Shown here: positions 6,093 through 11,950 of the stretch, piece after piece
Numbering within the stretch: position 1 is the stretch's first letter
Layout: each line of letters begins with the position of its first letter
NCBI RefSeq assembly: GCF_001270495.1
Contig: NZ_LGUR01000026.1
Coordinates: forward strand, 1 to 12,000
DNA from: Streptomyces viridochromogenes
Lineage (GTDB): Bacteria; Actinomycetota; Actinomycetes; Streptomycetales; Streptomycetaceae
Length of the DNA: 12,000 nucleotides
Direction: 5' to 3'
Position numbers and translations under genes: made by a program
Notes under the pieces: model-generated
What the model was told of the DNA's origin: nothing
The model's database searches: none
Seen by the model: only the letters and a program-made list of their open reading frames with translations

Positions 6093-7472
6093 ATGGTGAA
6101 GGAACGTGCGCGCATTCTCGTTGTCGGCGGCGGCTACGTCGGGATGTACACGGCCCTGCGTCTCCAGCGGAGGCTGAAACAGGAGCTGGGCCGGGGCGAA
6201 GCCGAGATCACGGTGGTCACTCCCGACCCGTACATGACCTATCAGCCATTCCTCCCCGAAGCGGCCGCCGGCTCCATCTCCCCGCGCCACGTGGTCGTAC
6301 CGCTGCGCCGTGTCCTGCCCCGGTGCCGCGTCCTCATCGGCGAGGCCACCGCCATCGACCACGCCAAGCGCACCGCCACCCTCACCACCCTCGCCTCCGA
6401 GGAGGAGGGCACCGGCAGCGAACAACTGTCCTACGACGAGCTGGTCCTCGCCCCCGGCTCCATCGCGCGCACCCTCCCCATCCCCGGCCTCGCCGACCAC
6501 GGCATCGGCTTCAAGACCGTCGAAGAGGCCATCGGCCTGCGCAACCATGTCATCGAGCAGATGGACATCGCCTCCTCCACCCGCGACCCCGGGATCCGCG
6601 ACGCGGCGCTCACCTTCGTCTTCGTCGGCGGCGGCTACGCCGGCGTCGAGGCACTCGGCGAACTCGAGGACATGGCCCGCTACGCCACGCGCTACTACCA
6701 CAACGTCCGCCCCGAGGACATGAAGTGGATCCTCGTCGAGGCCTCGGACCGCATCCTGCCCGAGGTCGGCGAGGACATGGGCCGCTACACGGTCACCGAA
6801 CTGCGCCGCCGCAACATCGACGTACGCCTGCACACCCGCCTGGAGTCCTGCGCGGACCGCGTCGCCGTCCTGAGCGACGGCGCCCGCTTCCCGACCCGTA
6901 CGGTCGTCTGGACGGCCGGCGTCAAACCCCACCCGATCCTCGCCGCGACCGACCTGCCACTTAATGAGCGCGGCAGGCTGAAGTGCACCCCCGAGCTGAC
7001 GATCGAGGGCACCACGCACGCGTGGGCCGCGGGAGACGCCGCCGCCGTCCCCGACGTCACCGCGGGCGAGCCCGGCAAGGAGTGCGCCCCCAACGCGCAG
7101 CACGCCTTGCGCCAGGCGAAGGTCCTCGGCGACAACATCGTCCATGCCCTGCGCGGCGAACCCCTGGAGACGTACGCCCACAAGTACGCGGGTTCGGTCG
7201 CCTCCCTCGGCTTCCACGAGGGTGTCGCACAGGTCTACGGACGCAAGCTCAAGGGCTACCCTGCCTGGTTCATGCACCGCGTCTACCACCTCAGCAGGGT
7301 GCCGACCTTCAACCGCAAGGCCCGCGTCCTGGCTGAATGGACCCTCTCGGGACTCTTCAAGAGGGAGGTCGTCTCCCTCGGTTCACTCGAACATCCCCGA
7401 GCGGAGTTCGAACTCGCGGCCGGTGGAAAGCCTCCTCTCAAGCCGGAAGACGACCCGAAGGGGTCGTCCTGA
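6093..7472 (+). CDS. ndh: Type II NADH dehydrogenase (NDH-2), NAD(P)/FAD-dependent oxidoreductase
   Basis: Single-subunit, non-proton-pumping NADH:quinone oxidoreductase on the inner face of the membrane. It passes electrons from NADH through FAD to menaquinone. In the 459-aa form: first Rossmann motif VVGGGYVG (10-17), then YMTYQPFLPEAAAGSISPRH, typical of actinobacterial NDH-2; second, NADH-binding Rossmann motif VGGGYAG (178-184); WAAGD (311-315) near FAD; and APNAQHALRQA (332-342), matching the AQxAxQ quinone-site motif. A basic/hydrophobic C-terminal part (about 394-430) could bind the membrane. I took ATG 6093 because family proteins begin a few residues before the first glycine motif. 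ATG 6048 and GTG 6060 are in-frame alternatives, and none has a clear ribosome-binding site. It is divergent from TetR. A hairpin overlaps its stop codon. Family assignment is secure; start is uncertain. Confidence 0.92.
   Translation: MVKERARILVVGGGYVGMYTALRLQRRLKQELGRGEAEITVVTPDPYMTYQPFLPEAAAGSISPRHVVVPLRRVLPRCRVLIGEATAIDHAKRTATLTTLASEEEGTGSEQLSYDELVLAPGSIARTLPIPGLADHGIGFKTVEEAIGLRNHVIEQMDIASSTRDPGIRDAALTFVFVGGGYAGVEALGELEDMARYATRYYHNVRPEDMKWILVEASDRILPEVGEDMGRYTVTELRRRNIDVRLHTRLESCADRVAVLSDGARFPTRTVVWTAGVKPHPILAATDLPLNERGRLKCTPELTIEGTTHAWAAGDAAAVPDVTAGEPGKECAPNAQHALRQAKVLGDNIVHALRGEPLETYAHKYAGSVASLGFHEGVAQVYGRKLKGYPAWFMHRVYHLSRVPTFNRKARVLAEWTLSGLFKREVVSLGSLEHPRAEFELAAGGKPPLKPEDDPKGSS
7449..7468 (+). 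terminator. Hairpin overlapping the 3' end of the NDH-2 gene
   Basis: GACGACCC (7449-7456), loop GAAG, and GGGTCGTC (7461-7468) form a perfect 8-bp stem with a tetraloop. It encodes the last residues DDPKGS and ends one base before the TGA stop. No T tract follows, but this is common in Streptomyces. Confidence 0.55.
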
Positions 7473-7723
7473 CCGGACCCAGGAACTCCACCGACGAGGC
7501 AGGCGTCTGACGGGTGTCGGCCAGGTCGGCCGCACTGCCAGACTGATCCCGAACCGGACGACGAACCGATCCCCACCCAGGACGCCCTCGGGCGGGCACC
7601 CGCCCGCCCCTCGACCCACAAGGCTCTCCCCACAGTGCTGCAATCCGGGGGTGCTGGTGCCGCCCCTCAGACCCCAGGCCGGGTCCGGAGCTGGCCGAAG
7701 ACGACGACACGAGGCAAGGATTC
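7473..7723. other. Intergenic region between NDH-2 and PAS-PP2C genes
   Basis: 251 bp without a gene. Its one strong feature is a perfect inverted repeat, CGGGCGGG (7589-7596) and CCCGCCCG (7599-7606), separated by CA. It could be a second terminator for NDH-2 or an operator for the next gene. I see no clear promoter boxes for the PAS-PP2C gene, so it may have its own unrecognised promoter or be reached by read-through. Confidence 0.5.
7589..7606. terminator. Perfect GC-rich inverted repeat (terminator or operator)
   Basis: CGGGCGGG and CCCGCCCG are exact inverted copies with a 2-bp centre. As RNA, the outer pairs can form a stem with a small loop. It lies about 117 bp past the NDH-2 stop and about 118 bp before the PAS-PP2C start. 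Confidence 0.35.
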
Positions 7724-9388
7724 GTGAACTTCACGCGCTGGAGCGCCCGGCTCCCCGGAACGCAGCGCCGCGCCGCAGCGCGGACCGAAACCGCGGCGGC
7801 GGTCACCCAGGACCGCCGGGGAGAGAGCCCGGGCGCCGTCCCCGCGGCCCGCGCCGAACACCTCACCGACGACGCCAAGCCGATCCCCGCCGTGGACGAA
7901 CTCCCGGTCCGCGAGGTTCTGGACCGGGTCCCGGCCCTGGTGGCCCTGGTCCACGGCACCGACCACCGTCTGGCGTACGTCAACGACGCGTACGTGGCAG
8001 CCTTCGGCGTACGCCCCCCGGGCGAACCGGCCCGCGAGGCGCTCCCCGAGCTGGCCGAACTGGGTCTGCTCCCCCTCCTCGACCAGGTCCTGCGCAGCGG
8101 CAAGCCCCGCACCCTCAAGTCCCGCAAGGCCCCCGACGGCCGCTCCTACACCTTCACCTGCACCCCCGTCGCGGAGGGCGACGGCGGCGTCCTCGTCTTC
8201 GCCACGGACGTCACCGACCACGCGGAAGCCGCCGAACGCCTCCGCGCCAGCGAACGCCGCCAACGCGAAACGGCCGTCACCCTCCAACGCTCCCTCCTCC
8301 CCCAGGAGCTCGAAGAACCGGACGACCTGCGCATCGCCGCCACCTACCACCCGGGCGGCACGGAGGCCGCGGTCGGCGGCGACTGGTACGACGTGATCAC
8401 CCTGGGCGGCGGCCGCACGGCCCTGGTGATCGGCGACGTGATGGGCAGAGGAGTCCGAGCAGCCGCGGTGATGGGCCAGCTCCGTACGGCGGTGAGGGCG
8501 TATGCCCGCCTGGACCTCCCCCCGCACGAGGTCCTGCAGCTCCTGGACGGCCTGGCGGCGGAGATCGACGCCAACCAGATCGCCACCTGCGTCTACGCCA
8601 TCCACGACCCGAACGAGGGCCGCCTCGTCTACGCCTCCGCCGGCCACCTCCCCATCCTGGTCCGCGACGAGAACGGCGAGGTCCAACGCGCCGACGAACC
8701 CACCGGCCCGCCCCTCGGCACGGGCGGCTGGATGCACGCGTCCGGCTCGATCGCCCTGAGCCCGGGCTCCACGGCGGTCCTCTACACCGACGGCCTGGTG
8801 GAACGCCGGAACGAGGACCTGGACGAGGGAATCGCCTCCCTGGAACGCGCCCTGGCCGGCGCGACCGGCACCCCCCAGGTCATCTGCGACCGCCTGGTCC
8901 GAAGCGCCGGCGTCACAGCGGACCACGACGACGACGTGGCGGTCCTCGTCCTCCAGCACCCGGCCCGCACCGGCCCTGACGGCGACCTCTTCCGCAACGC
9001 CGCCCTGGAACTCCTGGGCGGCATCGAGGCAGCCCCCCGCGCGCGTGCCTTCGCCTCCGGTGTCCTGACCAGCTGGCGCTTCCCGCCCGACCTCCACGAC
9101 CTGGGCGTCCTGGCCGCCAGCGAACTGGTCGCCAACTCCCTCCAGCACGGCACCCCACCCATGCGCCTCCGCCTCCGCCGCACCGACCGCCGCCTGATCA
9201 TCGAGGTGACCGACGGCGACGACCACCTCCCAAGACGCCGCCGCGCAGAACCAGGCGACGAGTCCGGCCGAGGCATCGCCATCGTCGCGACGATCGCCTC
9301 GGGCTGGGGTTCCCGACGGACGCCCGGGGGCGGCAAGGCGGTGTGGTGCGAGTTCGTACTACCAAAGACAGCCCTGGACACCCGTTAG
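7724..9388 (+). CDS. PAS / PP2C-type (SpoIIE/RsbU-like) phosphatase / RsbW-like ATPase fusion regulator
   Basis: A 554-aa signalling protein combining sensor, phosphatase and kinase-type domains. PAS: about 60-165 (VREVLDRVPALVALVHGTDHRLAYVNDAYVAAFG to LVFATDVTDHAE), followed by the coiled linker ERLRASERRQRETAVTLQRSLLP that leads into SpoIIE-type phosphatases. PP2C: about 200-412, with GGDWYD (218-223), GDVMGRG (237-243), SAGHLP (305-310), YTDGLVERR (354-362) and DDD (402-404); metal-binding candidates are Asp220, Asp238, Asp356 and Asp403/404. HATPase: about 420-548, with N box ELVANSLQHG (Glu467, Asn471) and a GRGIAIV G2 box (515-521); the usual DxGxG G1 box is reduced to DGDDHLP (497-503). 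GTG start, with AAGGA only 3 nt upstream but GAGG 9 nt upstream. No STAS antagonist or partner sigma lies next to it. It likely acts in the cytoplasm in anti-sigma partner switching; targets are unknown. Confidence 0.9.
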   Translation: MNFTRWSARLPGTQRRAAARTETAAAVTQDRRGESPGAVPAARAEHLTDDAKPIPAVDELPVREVLDRVPALVALVHGTDHRLAYVNDAYVAAFGVRPPGEPAREALPELAELGLLPLLDQVLRSGKPRTLKSRKAPDGRSYTFTCTPVAEGDGGVLVFATDVTDHAEAAERLRASERRQRETAVTLQRSLLPQELEEPDDLRIAATYHPGGTEAAVGGDWYDVITLGGGRTALVIGDVMGRGVRAAAVMGQLRTAVRAYARLDLPPHEVLQLLDGLAAEIDANQIATCVYAIHDPNEGRLVYASAGHLPILVRDENGEVQRADEPTGPPLGTGGWMHASGSIALSPGSTAVLYTDGLVERRNEDLDEGIASLERALAGATGTPQVICDRLVRSAGVTADHDDDVAVLVLQHPARTGPDGDLFRNAALELLGGIEAAPRARAFASGVLTSWRFPPDLHDLGVLAASELVANSLQHGTPPMRLRLRRTDRRLIIEVTDGDDHLPRRRRAEPGDESGRGIAIVATIASGWGSRRTPGGGKAVWCEFVLPKTALDTR

Positions 9389-9389
9389 C

Positions 9390-9529
9390 GCGTCTTTCAG
9401 CCTGTCCGGCGTTTGAGGACGAGGCCGTAGGCCGACAGGGGTCCAGGGGGCGGAGTCCCTTGGCGGGGTGGAAGGGGCGGAGCAGCCCCTTCAAGGGATG
9501 GGACGGGTAGGGGCGGCGGGGGCGAAAAC
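9390..9529. repeat. Streptomyces-type intergenic repeat with tandem hairpins, between convergent genes
   Basis: The stretch includes CCGGCGTTTGAGGACGAG and GGGGCGGAG...CCC blocks that I recognise from memory as a family of sequences scattered between genes in Streptomyces chromosomes. Three stem-loops can form: CCTGTC-c-GGC (9401-9410) with GCC-GACAGG (9431-9439); CCAGGGGG (9443-9450) with TCCCTTGG (9456-9463), two G.T pairs; and GAAGGGGC (9471-9478) with GCCCCTTC (9485-9492), perfect. It separates the convergent PAS-PP2C and MFS genes and probably terminates both. Function of the repeat family is unknown to me. Confidence 0.7.
9471..9492. terminator. Perfect 8-bp stem-loop, likely bidirectional terminator
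   Basis: GAAGGGGC, a 6-nt GGAGCA loop and GCCCCTTC form a perfect stem. It is 83 bp past the PAS-PP2C stop and 38 bp past the MFS stop on the other strand, so it can serve both convergent genes. Confidence 0.6.
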
Positions 9530-10822
9530 TCAGGCATGCGCCCGAGACTGCCCCGCAGCCGAAGCAGCCCCCTGCGCCACCACCCGACTCTTCCCCAACC
9601 ACGGCTGATCCTGCACAGCACTCAGCTCCCGCCCCAACCGCACCGCGAGATACGTGATCCCCAGCGAGAACAACAGAAACGTCACCACATACGGGCCATG
9701 CAGCGCCGCCCCCATAGGCCCACCCACCGCCGGCCCCACAGCCAACGCAAGCTGCTTCACCAGGGCAAAAGCAGAGTTGTACTGCCCCGCCATCCCCTCC
9801 GGCGCAAGGTCCGCCACCAACGGAGCAACCGTCGGCGACAACATCGCCTCACCCAGCCCGAACAGCGCATACGTAGAGACGAAGGCAGCCGTAGCCATCT
9901 CCTGGCTCCCATGCCCCAGCCCGGCATACCCCGCCGCGACCCACGCCACGGCCCAGATCAGCCCCACAGCCGCGATCACCCGCGACCGCCTCCGCCGCTC
10001 GACGAACTTCAGCACGGCGAACTGCGCCACCACGATCATCGCCGTGTTGGCAGCCAACGCGGTCCCCAGCGCGGACGTGGAAACCCCGGCCGCCTCGACC
10101 CCGTAAGCACTCAGCCCCGACTCGAACTGCCCGTAGCAAGCGAAGAACAGCACGAACCCCAGCACACACAGCTGCACCATCGCCCGGTTCTGGAGCAACT
10201 GCTTCCAGCTCCCCCTCGCCGACCCGGCCCCCGCCGCCCCCTCGATCCGCGGCGCACGCGGCATCCGTACCGTCGACATCACCACGACGAGCAGCAGGAA
10301 CATCGCCGCCTCGATGGCGAACAGCAGAGTGAAGGACGAGACGCTGGTCGTATCCACGAGGTGGCCACCGATCAGCCCGCCGACCCCCAGCCCCAGGTTC
10401 TGCAGAAAGAACTGCATCGCGAACGCCCGCGACCGAGTCTCAGCCGTGGAGCAGTCCACGATCATCGTCGCGAGCGCCGGCTGCATCACGGCCTGCCCCG
10501 CCCCGAGCGCGCCCGCCGACAGCAGTACGGCCACCGCACTCCCCGCCAGCCCCAGGCTCAACGCTCCGAGCGCGGCGGTGACCAGAGCGGTGAGCAGCAC
10601 CGGCAGCGGGCCGCGCCGGACGATGGCCCGCCCGGCGAACGGCAGCACGACCAGTGCCGCCACGGCGAAGACGGCGAGGACGAGCCCCGCCGTCATGGCA
10701 CCCAGCCCCCGCACCTGCGCCACATAGACGTACAGGTAGGGGACGGTGAAACCGAGCCCGAACGCGCTGAGTGCGTTGCCCACGTGGATCCGGCGCATCG
10801 CTGCGCCCATCGCCCTGGTCAC
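9530..10822 (-). CDS. Major facilitator superfamily (MFS) transporter
   Basis: A 430-aa polytopic membrane protein with about 12 hydrophobic helices in two halves. The N-half begins RIHVGNALSAFGLGFTVPYLYVYV; GRAIVRRGP (64-72) is a motif-A-like basic loop between helices 2 and 3; GAGQAVMQPALATMIVD lies near residues 107-123. A polar central loop follows at about 186-208 (STVRMPRAPRIEGAAGAGSARGSWKQ). The C-half includes FFACYGQFESGLSAYG and ends in a soluble tail. I prefer the GTG at 10822: GAGAGG lies 5 nt upstream, whereas the GTG two codons earlier (10828) would abut that ribosome-binding site. It diverges from a MarR gene, an arrangement typical of regulated drug/metabolite exporters, with a dyad between them. 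Substrate cannot be inferred. Confidence 0.9.
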   Translation of the reverse strand: MTRAMGAAMRRIHVGNALSAFGLGFTVPYLYVYVAQVRGLGAMTAGLVLAVFAVAALVVLPFAGRAIVRRGPLPVLLTALVTAALGALSLGLAGSAVAVLLSAGALGAGQAVMQPALATMIVDCSTAETRSRAFAMQFFLQNLGLGVGGLIGGHLVDTTSVSSFTLLFAIEAAMFLLLVVVMSTVRMPRAPRIEGAAGAGSARGSWKQLLQNRAMVQLCVLGFVLFFACYGQFESGLSAYGVEAAGVSTSALGTALAANTAMIVVAQFAVLKFVERRRRSRVIAAVGLIWAVAWVAAGYAGLGHGSQEMATAAFVSTYALFGLGEAMLSPTVAPLVADLAPEGMAGQYNSAFALVKQLALAVGPAVGGPMGAALHGPYVVTFLLFSLGITYLAVRLGRELSAVQDQPWLGKSRVVAQGAASAAGQSRAHA

Positions 10823-10846
10823 GTTCACCTCTCTCGATGTAGATCT

Positions 10847-10877
10847 GAAGACTTCAAAGCTAAAGTTCGAAGCTAAA
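10847..10877. promoter_or_regulatory. Candidate MarR operator between MFS and MarR genes
   Basis: The AT-richer gap between the divergent genes holds a 21-bp imperfect dyad, 10852-10872, with arms CTTCAAA and TTCGAAG (matching pattern CTTCnAA...TTnGAAG). It overlaps a GAAGACTTC palindrome (10847-10855), and AAGCTAAA is directly repeated 13 bp apart (10857-10864, 10870-10877). Size and position fit a MarR dimer site overlapping the MFS promoter. The exact operator limits are a guess. Confidence 0.5.
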
Positions 10878-10895
10878 CACTACACAGAGAAGGAC

Positions 10896-10924
10896 TTCAA
10901 CGCCAAGCAGGCCCGTGCCATACT
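10896..10924 (+). promoter_or_regulatory. Possible promoter for a leaderless MarR transcript
   Basis: TTCAAC (10896-10901), a 17-bp spacer and CATACT (10919-10924) are weak -35/-10 matches. They would start transcription about 7 bp later, at the A of the MarR ATG. No Shine-Dalgarno sequence precedes that ATG, which fits a leaderless mRNA, common in Streptomyces. Confidence 0.3.
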
Positions 10925-10930
10925 CGCTCC

Positions 10931-11479
10931 ATGGGCGACACCCCCGGCATCAGCGAACCGACCCTCGAAGAACAGATCGCCGCGTACCAGCGCGAGTTCC
11001 AGGACCTGGACCCCCAGGTCGAGAAGGTCGTCTCGGCGCTGTCCCGTCTGAACCGCCGTATGAACGTCGCCTACGGCCGCCAGACCGCCGCACTCGGCAT
11101 CAGCAACGCCGAGTGGGAGGTCCTCAAGGCCCTGGTCCTCTCGGGCGCCCCGTACCGGATGGGCCCCAGCGACCTCGCCAAGCGCCTCGGCCTCACCCCG
11201 GCCGCCATGACCCACCGGATCGACCGCATGGTCGCCGAAGGTCTGGTCACCCGGGAGCGCGACGAGTCCAACCGCGTCCGCGTGATCGTCGAGCTCACCG
11301 GCGAGGGCAGAGGGAAGTGGCTGGAGGCGATGCGCCTCGCGTCGGTCTTCGAGGAGGACCTGCTCCAGGACCTCTCGGCAGAGGAGCGCACCACCCTCGG
11401 CGAGGTCCTCACCCGTCTGCTCCGCAGGGTGGAGCACGCCCAGCCGGACGCCGGCGGACGCCTCAGCGACCTGGACTGA
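10931..11479 (+). CDS. MarR-family winged-helix transcriptional regulator
   Basis: A 182-aa DNA-binding regulator, slightly longer than most MarR proteins owing to a polar N-terminal helix (about 8-28). Winged-helix domain: ALGISNAEWEVLKALVLSG (54-72), helix-turn-helix MGPSDLAKRLGLTPAAMTHRIDRMVAEGLV (77-106), then wing RERDESNRVRVIVELTGEG (108-126). C-terminal helices for dimerisation end in LTRLLRRVEHAQ (160-171). It diverges from the MFS transporter with a 108-bp gap containing a dyad, so it probably represses that gene and itself until a ligand binds; this is inference from gene arrangement. The ATG has no Shine-Dalgarno sequence, suggesting a leaderless message. Downstream lies the rRNA operon promoter region. 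Family assignment is secure; ligand and targets are unknown. Confidence 0.93.
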   Translation: MGDTPGISEPTLEEQIAAYQREFQDLDPQVEKVVSALSRLNRRMNVAYGRQTAALGISNAEWEVLKALVLSGAPYRMGPSDLAKRLGLTPAAMTHRIDRMVAEGLVTRERDESNRVRVIVELTGEGRGKWLEAMRLASVFEEDLLQDLSAEERTTLGEVLTRLLRRVEHAQPDAGGRLSDLD

Positions 11480-11522
11480 CACGAGGCCAGGCACCGCCGG
11501 AAAAGATCTTGACAGGGGGTGC

Positions 11523-11551
11523 TTGACAGCCCTCTCGCGGATCCGTAATGT
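11523..11551 (+). promoter_or_regulatory. rRNA promoter element 1 (P1-like)
   Basis: TTGACA (11523-11528), a 17-bp spacer and TAATGT (11546-11551) are an almost ideal vegetative (HrdB) promoter. Transcription should begin near 11558. A second TTGACA, in a repeated CTTGACAG, lies 14 bp upstream (11509-11514) but has no -10 box of its own. Confidence 0.75.
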
Positions 11552-11556
11552 TCTCC

Positions 11557-11617
11557 GGGTTGCCGCCGAGCCGTAACGGTTCTGCGACAGCACCTCCCGC
11601 CGCGGAAGCGGCAACCC
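11557..11617 (+). other. 10-bp perfect inverted repeat at the predicted P1 transcription start
   Basis: GGGTTGCCGC (11557-11566) and GCGGCAACCC (11608-11617) are exact inverted copies separated by 41 bp, which include smaller dyads (CCGT-a-ACGG at 11571-11579). A transcript from P1 would begin at or within the left arm and could fold into a long 5' hairpin. Confidence 0.6.
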
Positions 11618-11661
11618 AAACCATCAGCACGATCTCCCTGCGGGGTTGATTTCGGCGTGCC

Positions 11662-11679
11662 CGAATTCAATTCGAATTG
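11662..11679. repeat. Overlapping AT-rich palindromes upstream of rRNA promoter element 2
   Basis: CAATTCGAATTG (11668-11679) is a perfect 12-bp palindrome, overlapping a CGAAT-tca-ATTCG dyad (11662-11674). It is AT-rich inside GC-rich DNA and sits 17 bp upstream of the TTGGGA box, where an activator site or UP-like element could lie. Confidence 0.5.
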
Positions 11680-11695
11680 GGACTCGGCGGCCCGA

Positions 11696-11725
11696 TTGGG
11701 AATCGCCGAGAGGATCCGCTAAGGT
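11696..11725 (+). promoter_or_regulatory. rRNA promoter element 2 (P2-like)
   Basis: TTGGGA (11696-11701), an 18-bp spacer and TAAGGT (11720-11725) form a good promoter match. A perfect 7-bp inverted repeat, CTCGGCG (11683-11689) and CGCCGAG (11704-11710), brackets the -35 box. Confidence 0.55.
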
Positions 11726-11792
11726 TTGAGACGTCGGAACGGCCCAACGGCCGCGAAGACAAGCCCCGCTGACTGGGGGTCAGGCCCGAAAG

Positions 11793-11810
11793 GATCTGAT
11801 AGAGTCGGAA
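11793..11810 (+). promoter_or_regulatory. rRNA promoter element 3 (P3-like), first copy of an 18-bp repeated core
   Basis: The core GATCTGATAGAGTCGGAA contains TAGAGT (11800-11805), a good -10 box. No clear -35 box lies at 16-18 bp; a CTGAC/GTCAG dyad (11769-11783) occupies the area. The same 18 bases recur at 11875-11892. Confidence 0.5.
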
Positions 11811-11874
11811 CCGCCGGAAAGGGAAACGCGAAAGCGGAAACCTGGAAAGCGCCGAGGAAATCGGATCGGAAAAA

Positions 11875-11892
11875 GATCTGATAGAGTCGGAA
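11875..11892 (+). promoter_or_regulatory. rRNA promoter element 4 (P4-like), second copy of the 18-bp core
   Basis: Exact second copy of GATCTGATAGAGTCGGAA, with the -10 box TAGAGT at 11882-11887 and again no clear -35 match. It is 82 bp from the first copy. It is the last promoter-like element before the conserved leader. Confidence 0.5.
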
Positions 11893-11950
11893 ACGCAAGA
11901 TCGAAGGGAAGCGCCCGGAGGAAAGCCCGAGAGGGTGAGTACAAAGGAAG

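Noticed and set aside
5880..7289. 469-codon minus-strand frame opposite NDH-2
   Set aside because: Antisense shadow; NDH-2 motifs on the plus strand are unambiguous.
7144..8979. 611-codon plus-strand frame spanning the NDH-2 end and the PAS-PP2C gene
   Set aside because: Arg/Pro-rich wrong-frame translation overlapping two well-supported genes.
7667..9226. 519-codon minus-strand frame opposite PAS-PP2C
   Set aside because: Gly/Val/Ala/Asp-rich antisense shadow with no motifs.
9536..10876. 446-codon plus-strand frame opposite the MFS gene
   Set aside because: Pro/Arg/His-rich, lacks hydrophobic helices; the minus strand encodes a clear transporter.
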